Shown here: piece by piece, positions 1-10,567 of the stretch
Numbering within the stretch: the stretch's first letter is position 1
How the letters are laid out: each line of letters begins with the position of its first letter
NCBI GenBank assembly: GCA_022315425.1
Contig: JAIUPT010000021.1
Location: forward strand, 992,001 to 1,056,000
Direction of reading: 5' to 3'
DNA from: Pseudevernia furfuracea
Taxonomy: Eukaryota > Ascomycota > Lecanoromycetes > Lecanorales > Parmeliaceae
DNA: 64,000 bases
The notes under the pieces: model-generated
What the model was told of the DNA's origin: nothing
The model's database searches: none
What the model saw: only the letters and a program-made list of their open reading frames with translations
Made by a program: the position numbers and the translations under genes

Positions 1-666
1 CCCTGCCTTCTGCTTGGATCTGAGCTGTGTCTTGATCGGGATAGGCAGAAGACAAGGAACTTGTGCTGGCATTTAGTCAATGTCTGCAGGCTTTACGTGA
101 GACAGAATACAAGAACAAAAACTTGCATTTTCAGTGTATTGCTTACGCGCTCAGAGAAGCTGACTTGAAATCGCCATGATGCGGTAGAAGCCATCCTGTT
201 CTTCTCTATGCTGACACTCGTAGGAAAGAAGGAAAGGATAAGATGGAAAGGAATAAAGCTGTTTGCTGATCTACTATTTAAACATGCGAAAAGAGAAAAG
301 CTGCCCTCAGGCTGCTATTTACGGGTAGAGTGATTGCAGATACAAAAGACATGGGATATCCAATTGGGAGCCTCCTTAAAAATGGACACATCTATGGTGA
401 AGATGGAAATATGGAATTGTGAATGAAAGGGCTAAATGCTGTTTGGCGGTTTAATAGTCCGTAGTGACTGTCATATCCATAAGGTATGTTGTATCTGTAC
501 AATTATGGTGATAGGACTAAAAACTTACGAGTTACCTTACCTTAACCTTGGCTCCGAGGTTGTCATCATGCGTACGGAGTATTTAAATCCCTGCTGCCAT
601 GTGTGCCACGCAGCATAACAGATGACTACAACGGCCACAATTTGCTTGATTTGCAGATGAGGAACA
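1..666. other. Left edge, no gene identified
   Basis: No open frame here resembles a known protein. The right part must hold the promoter and 5' leader of the Syp1-like gene that begins at 667. The left end could include the non-coding tail of a gene outside the window, but nothing in the sequence proves it. Confidence 0.4.
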
Positions 667-3600
667 ATGGAGCTGTCACGCCAAGAGTATCCAGCATTAT
701 TGGTAAGCAATAGCAGCAAACATAGGAAACATGTGCATATCTGTGCTGATCATCATTTGCGCAGCGCTCTCTTTCGCCCAATCAAGCAGTGTCTGTCTTG
801 GATGACCGGGTCAAGTTGATTGGAAAAGTCAACACAGATATCGCTGACTGGCTTGCCGTGGGTGATCAACACTCATACGTTATTGGGACTTACTCATGTA
901 CTCAATAGGAGCGACGGCGTGTTGAAGAGACCTATGTGCAAGGGTTAAGAAAGTTGGCAAGCAGGCGTCCACATGATGCTGCTGCGGAGCTCGGGTGGGC
1001 ATTGTCTCTGTACTTGGATCCTCCTGTGTATGTTGACTTTTAGCCAGTGTCTTCCGAACGCCATGGCAGAGCATTGTTAGCTCGATGCAGTCTCTTGCGG
1101 AATCACACAGCATCCTCGCTGCGAAGATGGAATCGGACGTCGAGCGCCCATTGAAAGATTTCCAGTCGAAGAACAGAGAGATGCAGGGCATCAGCACAAT
1201 ACAAGGCAATTTAGCAGCTGTGGCGAAGGACCTCGATTTGGCACAGAAGAAAGCGCAAAAGGTCGCAGGGGGCAAATCAAACGCGAACAAAGTCGCCAAC
1301 GCTACCTCCGATGTCGATGCCGCGAATCAATCATGGGAGTCTCAGGCACCTTACGTTTTTGAACAGCTACAGGCTTTGGACGAGAGCAGGGTCAACCATC
1401 TACGTGATGTGCTCACTCAGTTCGAAACACATGAGGTTGATCTGGTCGAGAGAAATCGCATTACTGCAGAGAGCTGCTTGAACGCGTTATTGAATGTGAA
1501 TACTGCCGATGAGATTTCGACGTTCGTTGCGCAAAACGCTGGGAGCGATCAGAATGTACCACGAAGACTTGCAAGCCGAAGCGCAACGACTGGTAGCTCA
1601 ATAGCGGATCCGGCCCCAGGACCAATTCCAGCCGCTACGTCTCCTCCAACTCTTACCCCCTCTCGAGAGCGAGTTCGTCAGGATGACGAGAGGCCAAGTC
1701 CCTTCTCGACGGCTTCCAGAGCCGGAACTGGTATGTGCTTCTGAATACAATACAAAGCATAGGACTAATAGTATAACAGCTCCAGCTCCGCCACCGAAGA
1801 GCAGCTTTGGCGGTCTGAGGCGCTTGGGCACTGTCTTAGGTGGTCGTTCGAGCAAAGGTGCAAAGGGAATGGACCGGGCCCCATCCCCTGAGAAGAGATC
1901 GCGACCGATGAGGAATCCGTTGCGCAGGGGACAGGGCTCGCACCAAAATATGGAAACCATACCTTCTCCGCCTTCATCATCGACACATCTACCACAGTCC
2001 TCTCCTCGGCAGGAAGCGCCATTGATACAAACCGCTTCTTCACAGTCTACAGAGAGACCGCGGTCACAAGAGCGTCGGCCCTTAAGTGACCAGACCAATG
2101 GCGATACGATTCAGCCAGCGCCTGCCCGAGTGTCGAGTCTGCCTGGCATGACAAACGGAGCATCAAGCTCAGCAAATCGCGACCTAGCTACAGTGCAGGA
2201 AACCCAGGCTGCTCCTCCGCCAGGTCCACCACCAGGCAAAATGGCCGAGGTGAGTACTAGTTATCACACTGGCGTCGTTCGCTACTAATACTTGTAGACC
2301 CAGCGTGATTCCGAAGGCTACAGCGTCCCATCATCAGCTGTGGATGACATTACTCGCGCTCAACAAGAAGCAGCTGCAGCTGGGTGAGCATGATCGCCAA
2401 TTTTCTCGACATAGTTAACGGACTTAGTGAAACCGGACAATCTCAATTCAAGTTGGATATACGGCCCGAACCTATCAAAGAAGATCCGGACGCAAGATCT
2501 GCTTTTTCAAGCGTTGCTAATACTCTACGTGCAGTAAGTTGTATGCTGGTAGAGGTCTCTGAATTCTGCTCATCGTTCTCCAGCAAGCATCTCAAGTCGC
2601 CACCCCTAGGAAACCCGGCACAGTACGAGGGCGCCGAGATGTCAGGAACACAGTGTTCGTACCTTCCGGGCAGTCACTCGAGGGCGCGGGCCTTGGTGGC
2701 TCCCAGGCGCCATCCGCGCCGCCTTTCAGTTTAGGAAGCGTACCACCCTTACCTCTCGACGCTCAAAGAGGCTCTGATGCGCAGTCTATCCGATCTGCAC
2801 ATTCCATGAGCAGTATGGCATCTACAGCTGTTACGCATCCTCAAATGCGTCAACCAGGACTCAACGCCTCGATTGCGGAGACAGTGAGTGCGACTTTTGA
2901 GAAGAGCGAAGTCGTCAGGGCAGTCGTCATTGGAGAGCTTGCCTTGCAACACAATCCCAGTGAAACAACGTCTTCATCTGGATCCGAGAATATACGACTG
3001 GAGAATTTCCCTGTTCTCGAGAAGGTAGCGCCGAATCCTACTTTCATCTCCCAAATACCATCCAGATCCGGCGAATACTCGGTAAACGTCTCCCAGGTCT
3101 CTCGCCCATCGGTAGCTTTCAAATACCAGGTCCACCTCGAAGCCTCGTCTCTAGCTGCACACGCGCCCGTCTCAATCACACCAAGCTGGAAGATTCAACC
3201 AACGCAAGCTTCCGTCATACTTACCTACGCATTCAACCCCGCCTTTTCCTCGCCGGCCAAGAGGAGTGTATCGCTCCGAAACGTCGTGGTGTTCATCAGC
3301 GTGGAGAACGCCAAGGCGCTCAGCTGCCAGTCCAAGCCTCAGGGCATCTTCTCCAAAGAGAGGTCGCTGATATATTGGAAGCTGGGAGACATGACCCTGG
3401 ACGGGTACGCCGAAGCGCCGCAGAAGCTCCTCGCGCGTTTCAGCACCGAGGGCGAAGCCAAGCCCGGCAACGTCGAGATGCGGTGGGAAATCAGCGGCGA
3501 CGCGGCGGCGGGGCTTGGCAGTGGGTTGAGCCTGAGCCAGTTGGGCGCAAAGGAAGAGGGCGGGAGCGACCCGTTTGCGGACGAGAGTACGTGGTCGAGT

Positions 3601-3669
3601 ACCGCGGGGACGTGGAAGGAGGTGCCGGTGCATAGGAGGTTGGTGAGTGGGAAGTACATAGCTAATTGA
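667..3669 (+). CDS. syp1: Syp1/FCHo-type endocytic adaptor (muniscin)
   Basis: Muniscins bind PIP2-rich plasma membrane and cargo at early clathrin-coated pits, and in yeast also influence septins and polarity. I chose ATG 667 because the spliced N-terminus, MELSRQEYPALL then LSPNQAVSVLDDRVKLIGKV, follows the Syp1 family. Visible early exons are 667-702, 765-857, 909-994 and 1048-1730, with more small introns near 1731-1779, 2249-2298, 2380-2430 and 2533-2583. The first part is an alpha-helical F-BAR-like domain (TDIADWL, ERRRVEETYVQGLRKLA, ELGVFRTPWQSIV). A Pro/Ser-rich linker follows (PAPPPKSSFGG, PPPGPPPGK). The C-terminal third is a mu-homology domain (VAFKYQVHLEA, PSWKIQPTQASVILTY, WKLGDMTLDG, VEMRWEISG). 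Exons join in phase and no lesion was seen. The family assignment is strong; the 3' intron borders are less certain. Confidence 0.9.
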
Positions 3670-4344
3670 ACGGGGACGGACGGGGTGGGCTGTACGTCTA
3701 CGGGGTGCTGCTGATATCGATACGGTGTGCGGTCCTTGCATTGTTCCTGTGTATGATTATCGCTCGAGGTTGAGGTTGAGGTTGAAAGAGGCATCGTCGC
3801 GTGATTAGACATACTGTTAATCAATCGAAATCTTTTCTCGCAAGCAGGCACGCAGGATGGCACAAGGGAAGCCACAGCGAGGGGTCTGATGATAGCACAA
3901 CAATGAGAACGGCCTCGGCCTCGAAACGCAAGACAGACCCGGCAAAAGGGGAGCAGTTGTTTCTTGGCACCAGTGCCGTCCAATGCATTTGTTTCTTTAA
4001 TATACACATCAACACCTTCATACATCAGCGCTTCCCCAACGGACGCGCTCGTAGGCTCAAGCATCTAGGTGGAGTCCCCCCTCTGGGAGCAAGAATAAAT
4101 GGGGTTTCAAAGAAGCGAACAAGATATCCAGAGCCACCAAGGGCACCCGTGACATGATCTAGAAATTAAGTAGAGCAAGCACGACATAACAAATTCATCA
4201 AACAGCCATTAGAAAGGATGCAAGGGTGGAAGGTGAAGGTCGCTGGCTCGGACGTGTGGAAGGAAGTATGCCCATCCATTTTCCCCGTAGGATCTGCCAT
4301 CCATCCGTCTTTTCCTCATCTACAACGCCTAGTTTATGTATCAT
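3670..4344. other. Convergent 3' intergenic region
   Basis: This lies between the 3' ends of the Syp1-like gene and the membrane SH3 gene and should hold both 3' UTRs. Open frames here are antisense extensions of the mu-homology exon or low-quality frames with no recognisable motif. A small G-A-G-G-T-T direct repeat sits around 3766-3785. Confidence 0.4.
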
Positions 4345-6346
4345 TCACATAGCCTGTCCAGGGACTGGTTTCCGAGTCATTACGCTCTGCGCTGGCGACT
4401 GGCTCAATGCTTGGTCTGGTGAAGTCACACCTTGAAGCTGCAATGGCACTCTCTGCACATTAGGGTTCAAGCCGCTTGGACCCAACGGGCTGTTCCTTCG
4501 GCTGCTGACCTCACTGACAGAGTTGCTTCGTCGCTTGCTGCCTGGGGTCGGGATTTTGGCAGGGCGCTGAGGGCCTCCACCGTAAGGACCAGGCGACATT
4601 GAGCGCTGTTGGCTGCCAGCAGGATTGTAAGGTCTGGGAGCTCGGCCTTGGCTGTGAGGAGTTGGCGAACCACGGCCGCCGGCTGGCGACTGGGGACGTT
4701 GCTGGCCAGGACCCATCATTCCTGGTGGAGGACCGCGAGGGCCTGGGCCACGTGCACCTGATGGTGAGGGGCGAGGCTTAACAGGGCTAGTTGAAAGACA
4801 AGAGCGAGGAGCGACACCTTGTTGAGAGCGGTCGAGACGGATGCAGAGAGCCTATGAAACAGTGATTAGTAACGACGTTTCAACAACATTCTATGCACAA
4901 CAAGGGAGAGCTTACCCAGCCGTCATCATACTCGTGCAGAAGTCTGACCAATTGACCAGCACGGAGACCCAATTCGTCGTCCATGGAAGGCTTGAAGTCA
5001 AGTTGGATGCGGTGAACATTGCTTGGAGGAGGGCCATTGACCATAGCTGCTCGTGGCACTGATGTCTGACTGAACTCAGAGACGGCTGGACTTGACGCCG
5101 CGGGAGACACTGAACGTTTGGGCGTGAGGTTAAGAGGCTTTGGAGCATTGCGACGCTCAGCAATTTGGGCAGCAGTGAGACCTCCAGCAGCGCCACCGAC
5201 GGCTCCTCCAGCAACAGCATTTGCCTCAGGAGTTGGAGTCCGGATTCGAAGAGGAGCTGGAACAGCGTCATCGGGCATGGAGCGCGTAGCAAGGTCATCT
5301 TTCTGTGGTAGGACTTCCGCATTATTTCCAAAAGGGTTCTCGGCTGCGTTATTCTGGATTGGCAGTCCCACTTCCTTCTCAGATGAACCCTGAGACTTCC
5401 GAGGAACCTCAGCATGGTTTCCGAATGGATTTTCTGGATCGTTGTGATCTCTTGAAGCAGCTGCGCCCGCAGCTGCACCTCCAATTGCACCCAAAGCCGC
5501 AGCTGGGGCAGCGCTGTTCATGGCCTTTCCACGGGCTGCCATGTCAGGCATGAACTGCGTTATTGGTCTTAGGCTCAAACGTGGTGCAGTAGCAGTCGTC
5601 CTCGTAGACGCCACGCTTTGCGATCGTTTCAACCCATCCATGTAGGCGGACTTCTCATCGTCGGCCTTTGCATAGTCTTCGTTGGCATGCTTTCTCCTGC
5701 GGCGAAAGCAGAAGAACAACAATCCCAACAGAAGCGCGACAGCTAGGAGGATACCAATGGCTAAGCCAGCCTTTGCTCCACTTGACATGCCACCTCCATT
5801 GGAAGAGGAGTCGGATCCAGCGGTGGAGGCTGGTTTGGCTGAGCTTGAGGTAGCTTCGATGAAAGAGGACGTGGGTGAGGTTGAAAGAGAAGAGGAGGAA
5901 GATGTTGTCGTAGAGGATGTTGGCTGAGCGATTTCCTTCCTCAGGGTACTGCTGGTGGAAGACGGTGTCGAGGACGTTGACGAAGTGGATGAAGTGGATG
6001 TTGGTGTGCTCGTGGTTGTGGGAGAACTTGTGCTCGTGGTGTCCGTGTCTGCATTGTCCACCTCAATCGGCGTAGGAGTGGGGGTAGGCGTCGGTGTGGG
6101 AGTGGGCGTAGGAGATACGACAGCTGCCTTATTATCGTTGTTCTTTTTATTATTATTCGAATTTGAATCATCAGAGCTCGAGGTATCGTCAGGAGTAGCT
6201 GCAGCAGTGATGTATCCACCAATAGGCCCATCAAACGTCTTGGCAGCAGTCTGGTAAACATACTCCACCACGGTTGATCCTTGACGGTCTTGCCGCTTCT
6301 CCACCTCCATCTTTGGGTGCTGATGCTGGTGATGATGTTGATGCAT
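4345..6346 (-). CDS. Single-pass membrane protein with C-terminal SH3 domain (Fus1-like architecture)
   Basis: Likely a plasma-membrane scaffold or sensor that recruits proline-rich partners through a cytoplasmic SH3 domain; the partner is unknown. The N-terminus is His-rich without a clear signal peptide, followed by a Ser/Thr-rich, probably O-glycosylated ectodomain with a PT-dipeptide run. One transmembrane helix (GLAIGILLAVALLLGLLFF) is followed by a basic stop-transfer RRRRKH. The long cytoplasmic part carries two similar NPFGN segments and an SH3 domain (HRIQLDFKPSMDDELGLRAG, VRLLHEYDDGW). An intron near 4856-4914 interrupts the SH3 domain right after DDGW. The last exon completes it with ALCIRLDRSQQGVAPRSCLS and ends in a Pro/Gly/Ser-rich tail. 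The layout recalls yeast Fus1, but equivalence is inference. Confidence 0.8.
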
Positions 6347-8636
6347 TATGATGGAAGGGTCTGCTTGCGCAGTGCTCTTGTATTAGATTGGATGTACTCG
6401 GATAGGATTGATGTATGGTCTGGTTATGTCTGCAGGCTTGTCAGCGGTTATCGTGGCACAAGAATGGTCAGTTCTTTGTGGCACGAACACTGGTGATTTT
6501 GATCTGTGTTTCACTTGCGCGAGGAATGCAAAGAGGAAGGATGATGTGGGGTGGTTGAACGAATGGATCAGCCAGCTGAACGTCGATAAAAGAAGGGCGA
6601 CGAGGAGCGAAGGCTGTAGGTAGTTGATGAGTTGTGTAGAGGGTGTAGAGAGAGAGAGAAGGACAAGGCGCAAGGGAGATGAGAAATACGGGAGGGCGAG
6701 TTGGTTGTAATTTAATAATTGAGTAATTTAGAAGTAATTTAGAACCAATCAGAATGCATGCCAATTTCGGGTCGAGCGTTGCTCTTACCCTGCTAGCGTC
6801 AGGTACCGCACTGGTTTTTCAGGGGTTCGCGTTTACTCTTTACATATTATATTACCTTACTCTTTACCGAGGGTAGCCTCAGTTACTGAAAGCACAGAAA
6901 CTCGAAGCCTTTCTTCTTTCTACTCTACAATAATGCTCGTACAGTACGGTCAGTACCACAGAAACTCAAGCATACTGCATAACATCTGTCCACGTGCATG
7001 AAGAACGATAACCTTTTGCTAAGATAATAATGAAGCCATACTCGTATTGAAGCCAAAGAAAAAGAAAAAAAAAACAAACACGCAATCTCCACTGCCTTAC
7101 CAACTTACCAACATGTACCTATCGACCTTAGCTTAGCAGCCTTGGCCTGTGTCTTGGCAGTACCTTATCATACTCAGCCCACTAACCTATCGAGAAAAGG
7201 CCCGCCATTTTTCTAGCCATATTCTCCACGATGTTTCCACCAAGCCCTGTACTCATGGAAAACACGTTGCGACCAAAAATCTTCATCTGATCTGATACAT
7301 GGTGTCACGATCAGAACCGATCCATATTTGTGGCCGACATTGAGGCCTACATTCCCAAACCCGTCTCCAATATTTCCTCTTCACACCCACTTCCTATCAT
7401 TATCCCAGCCGTTCAGGGCTGCCTCTCTAAACTCGTCGCCATCGTGACCTCCTGCAGCCGATCCGAGTTTTCTCCCTCAATGTTTGGGGCTGCATCCCGA
7501 AACTCGTCTCGGTTCTCAGCATCCGACTGCCCTTTGTTTATGCCATTGTTTGATGCTGTGTCTCTACCACTTTATCGACTCTCAACGTCCGACAACCCTT
7601 CATTCTGTGCCATTGTTCGGAATCAGTGTGCCGAACTGCATCAAGGACCACGCGTGCTGGGAATATTTTGGAGAGAGATGAGAGAGAGACTGGTGTGGTA
7701 AGGACCTCTCTAGGATCATCAAGTAGATGGGCAAATTGAAAGAGTAGGTTGGGCAAAGGTTAGCGTCGAAGCTGATGATAATTCATGTGAATTTGGTTTC
7801 TTGAGATCACTGGGTGCAATTTTGATCTTGAACATTCACCAGAGACATTGTTCAACTGGAAAAGATATCTAGAGATGCGTGTAGACATGCCTTCTTTTTC
7901 CGTCTTCGACAATTATCGCAGCGATTGCTTGTGCGGGCGCCAACCATATCAGAGCATCGGCATGTCTCCCGATATCCTCAAAGATACTAGCAGGAACATG
8001 AGAGACGAGAAAAGGTAAATATCTCGATATCACCAATCGAAGGTCTGCATCAAAAATACTGGGCAACGCCATAGCGCTAGTAGCAGCCCTAACCCTACTT
8101 TGAAGGGACTTCTTCGAAGCAGATCTAAGCGCATTGTCTGCGTGCAGACCTACGTATGTGGGAATCCTTGGTAAGATCACTACCTCTACACACCCAAATG
8201 ACTTGATTCGAGACTCCCATCACCATAAGACCTTATGGGCCTACTTGTGACTATTCTAGGTCCTCTAACGCGAGCCCTGCTCTTCGAGGTCGTTTATGGT
8301 AGCGAAATGCCGTAGGCGCCGTCAGGGACTCCTCGCAAATCTGATAGGTCGGACCGCCCAATGCAGGCCGTGGTTAGTACTACAACAAGTATAGTTGTGA
8401 GTGACGACACAATCGAGACAGACGTCAAAATCATCTTCATTACATATGCAGCAGTCTATTCGATACACATTCAAATATTAGTATGAGGTCTTTCAATAAT
8501 GGGCTCGATCGAAGAAAGGGCCACGAACGAAAGTAGAGCCCTTCCACAGGCTTTCTGCACTGTATCCTGTCGCAAATGACACCCTCAAATTCGAGCAAGC
8601 GGCGACAATGATGCGTCCCTTGTCCGTAAGGATCTT
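6347..8636. other. 2.3-kb gene-poor region
   Basis: The left part is the upstream region of the minus-strand SH3 gene. It contains AT-rich tracts, with TTACCTTACTCTTTACC-like pyrimidine stretches near 6830-6870 and an A-rich run near 7060. Around 7400-7640 there is a degenerate internal repeat, listed separately. Frames such as those at 7330-7701 and 7869-8180 show no family motif, and I do not call them genes. Confidence 0.4.
7410..7640. repeat. Degenerate ~70-nt tandem repeat
   Basis: Two related segments recur at roughly 65-75 nt spacing. A GGGCTGC...AAACTCGTC block appears near 7416 and again near 7487. A CCGAC...GCCATTGTT block appears near 7527 and again near 7591. The copies are diverged by several substitutions. 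No coding frame with known motifs spans them. This could be an old minisatellite or the remnant of a repeat-encoding gene. Confidence 0.3.
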
Positions 8637-10128
8637 TTAGAGATAGCGTATGGTCTTGATTGAGACATCTTCGACCTGTGGCATAGCAGGAGACACACAG
8701 ACCAAACACACAGACCGAACACACTGATCATTTTCGAAGTCAGCCTCCATCTCAGTGTCAGGAACAACAACAATACTCAAAGAATGGAAACGGGGGCACC
8801 CACAGACTTTCTGGCCAATGCCGAAGGGCTCTAGGCAAAAGTCACACCATTCATTCAAGCCAGTACGAGTGACCGTCAATCTTTGCGGATCCTGTTCTGC
8901 GACCATCCCCAAGCCTTCCACTTCAACCCCTGGCACTGACACGCTACTTATACCCGCTAGCGACGCCGCTCTTAGTAACTGTAGTTGCCGATCGACCTGT
9001 CTTCGCTGCGTTACTGATAGGGCACATCTCTGCTGGGACTCTCTCTCCTCAGCTTTCCGCCGAGCTTGTGCCTCTTCTTGCTCACGGATTCGCACGCGTT
9101 CTGCTTCCAACGTATCCTCTTCTCTCAACTTCGCAGCTAGCTCGGCTTCTCTTACTCGTTGATTGAGGCGGAATGCCTCGATCTTCCGTTGCATTGCTTG
9201 CTTTTCCCTCTCCAAAGCAGTAAGATCGTTCTTCTCTCTGTTGGCTAATTTATTTAAAGCTGTCTGACCTGCCTTACGCCTAGCTGCATCTTTCCGGCCT
9301 TGCTGTTCCTGCAGCCGCTTGTTGAAGTCTTCCTGCATTCTTGCAGTCTTCTGTTCATGCTCCAATTCCAAGTGTGCAGCATCATCTTCGATGAACAGAC
9401 CAGCCATAGTTCTCTCCAAAGAGCAACCTTGATCAAGCTCATGCTGAATCCCTAGCGTGACTTTGGGCTTTGCTGCCATTGCTATTAGCGCTGGAAGGAT
9501 TGTCTTGTAATCTCTTGTTAGCCTTATTGTCTGAGCACCTTTTTCCTTCATATGTTTCCAGAAATCGTCATTGCTAAGTAATTGCTGTTCACGATCGACT
9601 CCTGTCTTCTCGCAATGCGCAATACTGTTCCAGAACGTGGTCGCCAATATGACATTCTTGTAATTATCTTCCCCACATATCCGTTGAAAGAGATGCAGCG
9701 CTCGCCTAGCAGACCCTGCGACTCTCGTATTTGTGATGCGATGTAAGTATACAATGCCACTCAAAAATTGGCCTCTGTCAAATGTTGCTTCTAACCACGT
9801 CGCAATGGCTCGCAAAATCTCAAAATCAGGCATGTTCGTATCGTCAAAGCCGGGTGTGTCCACGAGTACAAGGGTTGTATATCCAATGTCGATCTCGTAA
9901 GGCTCCACTTTAGACGTTTCTACTAACATCAATGCTGGATGTCAGAAGTTATGGATAGATCACCTATGACTAACCAGATTCGAGGGCATGGCCAACGATA
10001 TCTTCACGGCCGGTAATTGCTCCTATAAGTGAGCTCTTGCCCGACCCTGTCGCACCCATTACTGCGATCAATGCCTTTTCCTTGCGATACGGGTTAGTGC
10101 CGTTCGATGACCCCGTTGAGGTCGCCAT
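8637..10128 (-). CDS. P-loop GTPase with long coiled-coil tail (AIG1/GIMAP-like), copy A
   Basis: The exon encoding the P-loop (VMGATGSGKSS) is 9975-10128, with its ATG at 10126-10128. After a 52-nt intron, exon 9922-8637 carries the G3 motif (LVLVDTPGFDDTN) and the block GIVYLHRITNTRVAGSARR. The total of 479 residues splices in phase. The G domain, about 1-200, is followed by a strongly charged coiled coil, about 220-370 (REKNDLTALEREKQAMQRK). A Cys-rich tail then follows (WCDFCLEPFGIGQKVCGCP). The G domain resembles septin-like/AIG1 GTPases that oligomerise on membranes; the exact family is inference. It is divergent from its homologue at 10568, with a 439-nt shared upstream region. The 3' end may instead use a 47-nt GT-AG intron after the ENDQ codons near 8730, which would move the stop to about 8585. 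Function unknown. Confidence 0.75.
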
Positions 10129-10567
10129 TGGAGTGAAAAAAAGTGAGATGAAAGAAGGTAGTAATTACATCCATTCTCACGCGCCTTTTTTATTGATGAC
10201 AAACGGCCACGGCTGCCTCAGGGGCCGGGGTGTTGCCTCGTTGGTGTTAGTCGCATGCAGGTGCTGCAGGTGTCTGTGTCTGAATCATCCAGAATCGTCC
10301 TAGCTCAGTAACTTGTTGTTCCCAAACCGGTGAAAGGCTGCTTACTCACAGAGGTCTCGATCACGCTGAGACGCGCCATCGTCAAGCCACGGATTATCGA
10401 CAGCTGCGCGTAGTTCAGGCTTATTCCTATAGAAGTAGGTAGATTCCCCTCTGATATATGCTGTTAGTAAATCATTATCGTGACACAACTGACAACAGCC
10501 TCTTGCGCAACGCCTCCTCACACTAGAAATTGATTTTGACTACATACGTATTGCCTTCTGAAGTAAA
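10129..10567. promoter_or_regulatory. Divergent intergenic region between the two GTPase genes
   Basis: The two homologous GTPase genes start at 10128 (minus) and 10568 (plus), so this stretch must hold both promoters. I see no convincing TATA box or repeated operator. Shared control of the pair is plausible but not shown by the sequence. Confidence 0.4.

Noticed and set aside
1598..2098. Minus-strand frame across the Syp1 proline-rich linker
   Set aside because: Antisense to a spliced, conserved gene and without any motif.
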